Shown piece by piece: positions 58,196 through 64,000 of a stretch of 64,000 bases of DNA (positions are counted from its first letter, which is position 1; the number at the start of each line of letters is the position of its first letter). Source of the stretch: Mesostigma viride (taxonomy: Eukaryota > Streptophyta > Mesostigmatophyceae > Mesostigmatales > Mesostigmataceae); assembly GCA_009746045.1 (NCBI GenBank), contig RPFO01000038.1, positions 1,386,576-1,450,575 on the forward strand. Direction: 5' to 3'. The translations under genes and the position numbers were made by a program. The notes beneath the pieces were generated by a model. It made no database searches, had not been told where the DNA came from, and was given only the letters and a program-made list of their open reading frames with translations.

Positions 58196-60106
58196 CCTCC
58201 CCCCCCACAAAGGTAGGGAGCCCTCTCCCTACGCACTGGGAGGAAACGAAGGGGTAGGAAAAAACCTAATGCACCCAACACACACCAACACAATCGATAG
58301 ACCATCCCAGATACAAAACACCAATAGTTCACACGGTCTCCACCACCACGCCGGGTGGTGTAGGGTTAGCCAGCACCAAGCCTGGTGGGAGGTTCCCCTA
58401 ACTGCCTGGAACGGAGTCCTGGCCGGGGGGAACGGCACTGGGCAGGACACACAGAGTAAACACATCGGCGCCAAGGACCAAGAACAGTCAACCAACTGGC
58501 CAGAATATGAGGGCGACTCTACATACCGGAGGGACAACACCCTCAGGTCGGGCCTAAGGCCCTCTATCTAATGGCCATCCGTCTGGTAGGTACCACGGGA
58601 GGCCAGCAGGACATCCAGGTAGGCCTGGTAGTGGGCCACATCCTCGACATTGTCATGCCTATCTACAGTGAGGAAAACATCGGCCCACACACCGTCAGGA
58701 AAAAGGCCCAGAAAGGCCCAGTAATACCTATGCTGCGTAAGAACGACCTGGCCACAGGCCCAGTCCAGGAAGCCACAGGCAAAGAGGCGAAGGAAAGGCT
58801 CTACCGCGATCAAACAGAGGGCCCGCAGGAGGAGACGATGGTACCGGATCCGAGGGCGCAAACCCGTCGGGAAAAACAGGTCCACCAAGGGCTCCACGTT
58901 GGACGGCCACATCCGGATGTGCCGAACCTCTCGGGAGCGCCACCGACGAGCACACTGGCGCGACCCGAATGTCCCCAGGTAGTCGCTGGCCCGAGGAGGA
59001 GGGTGGCAACGGGAGTCTAGACCCTGGCCCGGGATGGGTGCCGGACGACGGGCATCCCACTCGAGGATGGGCTGGAGGACCGTGTTGTACGCAGCACCCT
59101 GTACCGCCGGAAACTCTACCGTAAGGGCATCCGAAGCCATAATGCTCAGAGGCGGAGGGTAAGCCCACTGGAACCCACCGTAGGTGTCCAAGTCGTTGTG
59201 GCGCCTAGCCCAGCGATACAGAACGCGCCGAACCAAGATCTCACCCTGGAACACAGGATCAGCTAGAATAACCATGTCGAAAGGAGGCCGATCAGTCTCA
59301 ATGGGTAGGCCACGATCCCAAGGCGCCCGACACACCTGGGAGAACCCGTAGGACATGGGCGAGATGGCAAGCTCGGCGGAGGCGCGCGGCAGGTCACACT
59401 GGCGGCAGGCGAGTGCGGACATACCGCATCCAGGCACGGGCGTGTCGCGCGACTCCGGCGTCACATGCACCACAGAAGGGGCCCTGTCCCGATCACCCTG
59501 GGACAACTCCCGGAGGGAATCGGCAGCGCGGGTGGCGCGAGGATCCTGACCGGTGGACCGAACAACCGCAGCCAAAGACCGCGAGGCCGAAGGGGCAGGG
59601 ACCGAAGCGGGGGCCGACGCAGGGGCGGGAGCCGTCACCGACGCAGATGACACTGGTACAACAGGAGGTCGCGCCGGACCCGAAGCCAGAGAGGGCCGTG
59701 ACGGACCCGCCACCGCAGCGGGCGCGTCGGTCTCCGTTGCCGGCGCACCCTCAGGCCACATATTGAAAATAGGACCCGTAGGGACAGGCAGTCCGGCATA
59801 AGATTGGTTGCCATCCAAGCTCCAGTCGGGCACCGGAATCCTCTGCGGGGGACCACCCTCCCAAAGCCTGGGATGATCGCCCGTGTCGCTGAAGAAACCC
59901 CGAACTGGCGGTGAGGGTGCAGCGGGCGGCCCAGAGGAGGCGACGGCGGGCACAGCCGAAGGGGCAGAAGACTCGCGTCGCGGCGCAGAAACGTCGGTCG
60001 CCGGCACGGAGGTAACCGGAGGTGTCGGAGCCGCCGCACCCGAAGGGGTAGTGGGCGACGGCAAAACCACAGGTGCCGAAACACCCGAAGGGGTAGGGGG
60101 CGCAGC
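57623..60106 (-). mobile_element. Minus-strand LTR retrotransposon, 3' portion (ORF + PPT + 3' LTR)
   Basis: Read on the minus strand, the segment has an open frame (60106 to 58568), a non-coding stretch, a polypurine tract GGGGGGGGAGG (58206-58196) and then an LTR (58195-57623). The LTR begins TGTTACG and ends CGTAACA and is a diverged inverted copy of the plus-strand LTR at 60107-60677. The 5' part is absent up to the plus-strand element's first base. The simplest reading is that the plus-strand element inserted into this one, so the remainder should lie beyond 64000. Confidence 0.65.
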
Positions 60107-60124
60107 TGTTACGTCGCGTAACAA
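58568..60124 (-). CDS. Unknown 518-codon ORF in the env-like position of the minus-strand retrotransposon
   Basis: The N-terminal ~220 residues are low complexity (Pro/Ala/Ser/Thr). The C-terminal ~290 look folded, with tryptophan- and aromatic-rich segments (RVLYRWARRHNDLDTYGGFQ, FLDWACGQVV, HRYYWAFLGLFPDGVWADVF) and a C-X6-C-X2-C group (CGMSALACRQC). I recognise no known domain. There is no ATG at the upstream end: the frame opens with TTG at 60124 and continues open into the antisense of the neighbouring LTR, with a stop near 60255. The true N-terminus was probably cut off by that element at 60106/60107. A position between pol and the 3' LTR is where envelope-like or accessory ORFs sit, but nothing here shows membrane or signal sequences. 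Confidence 0.55.
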   Translation of the reverse strand: MLRDVTAAPPTPSGVSAPVVLPSPTTPSGAAAPTPPVTSVPATDVSAPRRESSAPSAVPAVASSGPPAAPSPPVRGFFSDTGDHPRLWEGGPPQRIPVPDWSLDGNQSYAGLPVPTGPIFNMWPEGAPATETDAPAAVAGPSRPSLASGPARPPVVPVSSASVTAPAPASAPASVPAPSASRSLAAVVRSTGQDPRATRAADSLRELSQGDRDRAPSVVHVTPESRDTPVPGCGMSALACRQCDLPRASAELAISPMSYGFSQVCRAPWDRGLPIETDRPPFDMVILADPVFQGEILVRRVLYRWARRHNDLDTYGGFQWAYPPPLSIMASDALTVEFPAVQGAAYNTVLQPILEWDARRPAPIPGQGLDSRCHPPPRASDYLGTFGSRQCARRWRSREVRHIRMWPSNVEPLVDLFFPTGLRPRIRYHRLLLRALCLIAVEPFLRLFACGFLDWACGQVVLTQHRYYWAFLGLFPDGVWADVFLTVDRHDNVEDVAHYQAYLDVLLASRGTYQTDGH

Positions 60125-60677
60125 TTCGTTGTAGTTACGGACGTAAATTAGGTCCTTGGCCTCGGTTGTTCCTAGGTTACGTGCAGTTCTAGTTTGGACA
60201 TGATTGTCCCCGTAACAGTACTGTGGTATAGTGGGTGCCTTTGGGCGCCGCGCCGCGTACTATATTAGTGATCCTTATCCTTTTGTAGAATGTAGTGGAC
60301 AGGCGTGCATCTGTGCACCTGCTTGTGTTTCTGTGTTTCTGCAGGCGAGGGCCAGTTCGGCCCGAGCCTGTTGGACCGTTGGTGACCATTTATGCACGTT
60401 CCACTCCTTGTGTGGTCACTCGGCGTGTGTTAAGTGAATTGACACATTTAGGCTTGGGTCACGGCAGTGTAGTTGTGTTTCCTTCCTCTATTCCTGGAGT
60501 AAACGGGTTTTGGTAAATGGTTGTATGGCGTATTATAGCAACACTACGTTAATGCATTGAGATCAGCTCCGTCACGTTCGTCTTTCGCCAGAGGGTTAAG
60601 TAGAGGAGGCCTGACCAGTTTAGGTAGTATCAGGCCCATTAGAGGTAGAGGTGGAGGTAGATATCCGCGGCGTAACA
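60107..60677 (+). repeat. 5' LTR of the Ty3/gypsy element (571 bp)
   Basis: It starts TGTTACGTCGCG and ends GGCGTAACA, with a primer-binding site one base downstream. Small open frames inside it are present in both LTR copies and are not genes. Confidence 0.75.
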
Positions 60678-60678
60678 A

Positions 60679-60693
60679 TGGTTCCGGAGGAAC
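60679..60693 (+). other. Putative primer-binding site
   Basis: TGGTTCCGGAGGAAC begins one base after the LTR end. It would pair with a tRNA 3' end of the form GTTCCTCCGGAACCA. The tRNA identity is not determined. Confidence 0.55.
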
Positions 60694-61210
60694 TTCAGTA
60701 GGTAGTGAACGAGACGACTATCCCTTGCCACATACACCTTTTCAAGACCCCTTCCGCGTCCAGGAACAAGAAGTCGACACTTCCTTGATAGGTAATGGGC
60801 GGGTCGCCTTCAAGCTAGGAGCGTCGTGCTGCCCGTTTCGGGACACGCTTTACCTAGAAGCTAGACCTGCTCACAGCGGATAAATCCTTTCGTAGTTAGC
60901 CTGTCCTTCGCCTTGTTTTCCTGCTTACGGTTGTTTCCTGCCTTAGATCGGGGAGTATTACTGTTCGGAGACGATTAGCGTCGCCGTACCTACACCTTTT
61001 TCCTTGTGCTGCTGCTTTATTAGACGGCCGCACCCGCAGAGTTACGGGGCGCTGTGTTAGGACGAGCGCTGGGATATCCGGCCGCTGACTTAGGACGAGA
61101 GCTGGAAACTCCCGCCCTCCTTCTTCTTTCGGTGATCCAGATCGTCAAGCTAAGTCGCCTACCCCTACCTCGTCTAGCTTGACATCACAAGACACGCCAG
61201 GTGAGTTATC

Positions 61211-61603
61211 ATGAGTCAACGTCGTGTTTTTACTGCGCCTTCCCATTCATCTAGTGATAATAGTTTAGCTAAGTATTACGTGGTTATTACCCCTCAATGG
61301 TCAGCCATTTTCCTCTCTTGGTCAGATGCTAGGAAGATAGTGCAAAACCGTACATATAATGTAATTAGGTATAAGAAATTTGTTACCTTCGAGGAAGCTC
61401 AACAATTCCTTATAGACCATAGCGTATCAGATCTAGGCCTACACGTACGTTCTACTCCTCATGGTCGCCCTCCTGTAGAAGCTCTAGATTTTGCTACCCC
61501 TCCTTCGTCTCCCCCTAAGAGGGCTGCATCCTCTTCTAGCTTAGATACTCCTCTCACCTTGGAATTCGGTTCCCTATCCATTACTGTTGTTAAAAAGGAT
61601 TGA
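61211..61603 (+). CDS. Accessory ORF with RNase H1 hybrid-binding / viroplasmin-like domain
   Basis: The 130-residue protein has, at about residues 20-70, the pattern YYVVITPQWSAIFLSWSDA followed by RYKKFVTFEEAQQFL. This is the signature of the small N-terminal domain of eukaryotic RNase H1 that binds RNA-DNA hybrids, also found in plant pararetrovirus viroplasmins (W in SW, the YKKF strand and the EEA helix are all present). The rest is Ser/Pro-rich. It is a free-standing ORF upstream of gag, not fused to RNase H. A consensus splice donor (CCAG-GTGAGT) lies just before its start, at 61197-61206, so a spliced mRNA is possible. A role in hybrid binding during reverse transcription is inference. 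Confidence 0.65.
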   Translation: MSQRRVFTAPSHSSSDNSLAKYYVVITPQWSAIFLSWSDARKIVQNRTYNVIRYKKFVTFEEAQQFLIDHSVSDLGLHVRSTPHGRPPVEALDFATPPSSPPKRAASSSSLDTPLTLEFGSLSITVVKKD

Positions 61604-61696
61604 TTTTAATTTTGTTCCTGCTGCAGACCTTCAAGGTTTTTCCTTTTTCTTTTGTTGCTTTCTTCTTTTGATTCCTATTCCTTTACGTAATTAAAG

Positions 61697-62902
61697 ATGG
61701 ATCCAGTGGGTGGAGATATGTCGCCTATACCTACCAATAATAATAATAATAATAATACTAATAACATTAACAATAACAATACTCGTGGTAACCGACGGGA
61801 CTCCTTGGAAACGGTACACCATCTCACTCCTCAAGGTATTCTGCGTACCTCACCGCCTTCTCCTGCTGCTGGTGGTCGCCGTCGTCCCTCAATTACCCCA
61901 CCTACCTATGAACAACGTATTTCCCAAGTCAGATTTAGTGAGGAACCTTCTTTCGTTGTGAACCAGGCCCCTGCCCCTTCTGCAACCTTGGCTCACCCCT
62001 CCAGCAGGTCCTCACACACTAACAATGCTCCTAGGCCTCCTTCCCACCCTGTGCCTTCAATGCCTGCTATTAACACGGGTCGTACCTCGGCCCCTGTCGG
62101 CCCTTCTGGGCGCCCTAGTGCAGTCCCCTTTTTCCCACCTGCTTCCTGGTCCTACCCTGAGACGGCCTATGAGGCTGCCCAGGTTCCTACCCGTGTGGCT
62201 GATTTAGAAGTTAATAATGATTTCAGTACCATGCCCCTAGATGATAGGAATTATGATCATTTTGCCTATTCCTCTCTTCGTGAGCAATATACTGTCCCCT
62301 TCTCCTATGGGCACCATCCGGAAACGGTGGCTCCCTCCAGACCCCTACCCAAGACTTTTCCTATCCCTTCCTTCTATCCCGCTTATGTAGCAGTGGAAGA
62401 TAGTGGCCCTATGGGAAAAACTGATTCTTCTAATCCCCCTAAGCCTCCTGCTCTTCCCCTCTTTGCCAACCTTCCTAAGCTGGATGTCAAGTCTACCCCT
62501 CAACAGTTTTTCACCTTCATTATGTTGCTCACCCAGAACACAGAGTCCTGGCAGAACCACAATAGGTGGCGCCTCTCTGATGCTGTACTAGTTCCTCATT
62601 ATCTTACTACCTGCATTACTCCTGAACTTGCTAACCTCATCCAGTGTGAGTCTCTTGCCTCTCATGCCTACCCAAACTCTGTAGCAGAATTGTTCAAGCG
62701 TTTAGAGAACCATTTAGTCCCTCCCGATGCAGATTGGCAGGATAGATTATCCTTTGGCACCTTGCAGCAGGGTACCAAGTCCTTCAAAGAATATATGAAA
62801 GAGTTTGATGCTCAGATGGTAGAATTAGGGATTTGTCGGGTGCAGAAGTACGTGCTCGCTTCCTTCAGGGCCTCAGTAGACCTGATTAATAATGTCAAAT
62901 GA
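61697..62902 (+). CDS. gag: Ty3/gypsy gag-like protein
   Basis: The 401-residue protein starts with an asparagine run (AAT repeats). A long Pro/Ser-rich region follows. The last ~150 residues are a capsid-like domain of the retrotransposon gag type (LPKLDVKSTPQQFFTF, WQDRLSFGTLQQGTKSFKEY). Gag would form the virus-like particle. No CCHC zinc knuckle is present before the stop, so the nucleocapsid part is missing. The frame is the same as the downstream RT frame. Confidence 0.72.
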   Translation: MDPVGGDMSPIPTNNNNNNNTNNINNNNTRGNRRDSLETVHHLTPQGILRTSPPSPAAGGRRRPSITPPTYEQRISQVRFSEEPSFVVNQAPAPSATLAHPSSRSSHTNNAPRPPSHPVPSMPAINTGRTSAPVGPSGRPSAVPFFPPASWSYPETAYEAAQVPTRVADLEVNNDFSTMPLDDRNYDHFAYSSLREQYTVPFSYGHHPETVAPSRPLPKTFPIPSFYPAYVAVEDSGPMGKTDSSNPPKPPALPLFANLPKLDVKSTPQQFFTFIMLLTQNTESWQNHNRWRLSDAVLVPHYLTTCITPELANLIQCESLASHAYPNSVAELFKRLENHLVPPDADWQDRLSFGTLQQGTKSFKEYMKEFDAQMVELGICRVQKYVLASFRASVDLINNVK

Positions 62903-63046
62903 CAATTACGTTCTGAATAAAGCAAAATGGATACCTATTATGTATGTTCCTTCAGTTAGAAGTAGCAGATACCTAGCACTAACAATAGTGTGGATATAGA
63001 TGTAAATACAGTGGATACCCCTAGGAGTAGGATTTACTGAAAATGA

Positions 63047-64000
63047 AATAGTGTGATACATGGCTGTGATAGATTCCTCAAATTAGTATTTGAAGAAAAG
63101 ACTCCTTCTTATCCTCCTCCTCGTTCTGTTTTACACCGTGTAGTTATCAAGGACGGTGCAGTTCCTACGCACTCTCCGATGTATAGAATGGGCCCTACCG
63201 AGTTAAAGGAACTAAAACAGATTTTAGTGTCATTATTAGAAGCAGGATTGATAGAGCCTAGTAACTCCCCCTACTCAGCTGGTGTCCTGTTAGTTCCTAA
63301 GCCAAATGGCAAGTTTCGCCTAGTTACTGATTATAGGAAGTTGAATGATATTACTGTGAAATCTAAATACCCTCTACCTCGTATTGACGATATATTTAAT
63401 AAGGTTAAAGGTTCCACTTGTTTCACAGTACTGGATTGTGCGGATGGTTTTTGGCAGTTGCGGATAGCTCCTGAGGATTGCCATAAAACCGCCTTTGCTA
63501 CCCCTTTTGGTCATTACCAGTTTAGAGTAGCGGCTATGGGACTCTGTAACTCGCCTGCCTCTTTTCAAATGTTAATGAATGAAGTGCTTAGACCTGTTAT
63601 GGGAAATTCTCATCTTCCTCAGGTGTCCTCTGATCTAAAGGATCCCTCCTTCTCCTCTGTTTCTTTATCTGAGCATGACCGTTCTTGTGCTCAAGCTTAC
63701 TTAGATGATATTCTTATTTACTCTCCTGATTTTGAAACGCACCTACGTGATTTAAAGAAAGTATTAGAAATAATGGCTGAAAATTCTTTGTGGGCGCGCC
63801 GTGCTAAAGTGCGTTCGGGTAGGAGTGTCCCATTTTTAGGGCACGTTCTGTCAGATGCCGGGGTCGCTACCGACCCGGATAAAACTAAGTCAATTCAGGA
63901 ATGGCCTACTCCTACCGACGTTAAAGGTGTACGTAGTTTCCTAGGAATTGCTTCTTACTATAGGCGTTTTATCCCGCGTTTCGCCACTATAGCAGCCCCT
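63047..64000 (+). CDS. pol: Ty3/gypsy reverse transcriptase (pol, partial at the window end)
   Basis: The open frame begins after a TGA at 63044 and runs to the window end without stops (318 codons). Motifs in order: YRMGPTELKELKQ, LLVPKPNGKFRLVTDYR, the first catalytic block TVLDCADGFWQLRI, FRVAAMGLCNSPASFQ, the catalytic box YLDDILIYS, PFLGHVLSD, and the connecting region FLGIASYYRRFIPRF. Between the ASFQ block and YLDD there is an insertion of roughly 25 residues relative to most gypsy RTs. RNase H and integrase should lie beyond 64000. The protease-coding part upstream is missing. Confidence 0.9.

Larger units (their letters stand above)
60107..64000 (+). mobile_element. Ty3/gypsy LTR retrotransposon, 5' part, running off the window
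   Basis: Order on the plus strand: 5' LTR (60107-60677), primer-binding site starting TGG (60679), a ~510-bp leader, an extra ORF with an RNase H1 hybrid-binding-like domain (61211-61603), gag (61697-62902), and pol opening in reverse transcriptase at 63047. Codons are clearly more AT-rich at third positions than in the host genes. Only ~145 bp separate gag and RT, so nucleocapsid and protease are lost, and several stops lie there. This copy is probably non-autonomous. Confidence 0.82.

Noticed and set aside
62900-63046. In-frame stops between gag and RT as evidence of a variant genetic code
   Set aside because: All three stop types occur there, and the host genes end normally in TAG; decay after deletion is simpler.

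Overview
The window is nuclear DNA of a flagellated green alga, most likely a chlorophycean of the volvocine/Chlamydomonas type. The evidence is three intron-dense genes with short exons, GT-AG junctions, GC-rich third codon positions, long poly-C/poly-G runs, abundant minisatellites and many transposons. The species cannot be fixed from sequence alone. All three host genes could be assembled exon by exon with consistent splice phase, and each ends in TAG.

Layout. (1) 86-8100, plus strand: the last 12 exons of the WDR19/IFT144 gene, an intraflagellar-transport complex A subunit; its 5' part lies outside the window. (2) 8101-18358: transposon-rich intergenic DNA between two convergent genes. 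It holds a 5'-truncated LINE, a tRNA-like element, a 1.7-kb hAT DNA transposon with an 8-bp target duplication, and LINE relics. (3) 18359-39076, minus strand: a complete 22-exon gene for a SPAG1/DNAAF13-like axonemal dynein assembly factor (1133 aa). Its introns contain a second hAT element, a 459-bp foldback, a palindromic MITE and many minisatellites. (4) 39077-40267: an intergenic stretch shared by two divergent genes. (5) 40268-56123, plus strand: a complete 19-exon SMARCAD1/Fun30-type SNF2 chromatin remodeller (1329 aa). (6) 56124-64000: repeats and two LTR retrotransposons of one family in opposite orientation. The minus-strand copy carries an unknown 518-residue ORF before its 3' LTR. 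The plus-strand Ty3/gypsy copy has an extra ORF with an RNase H1 hybrid-binding/viroplasmin-like domain upstream of gag, and it runs off the window in reverse transcriptase.

Two of the three host genes serve motile cilia (IFT-A transport and dynein-arm preassembly). The third is a chromatin remodeller with a possible head-to-head promoter arrangement with the SPAG1-like gene.

The most unusual signal is a recurring architecture: at least eight tandem repeat arrays start exactly on an exon-intron junction. Their units contain the exon edge plus the splice site, and they expand only into the intron. The other leading points are the extra retrotransposon ORF, the nested opposite-strand retrotransposons, and the BED-finger-only hAT element.
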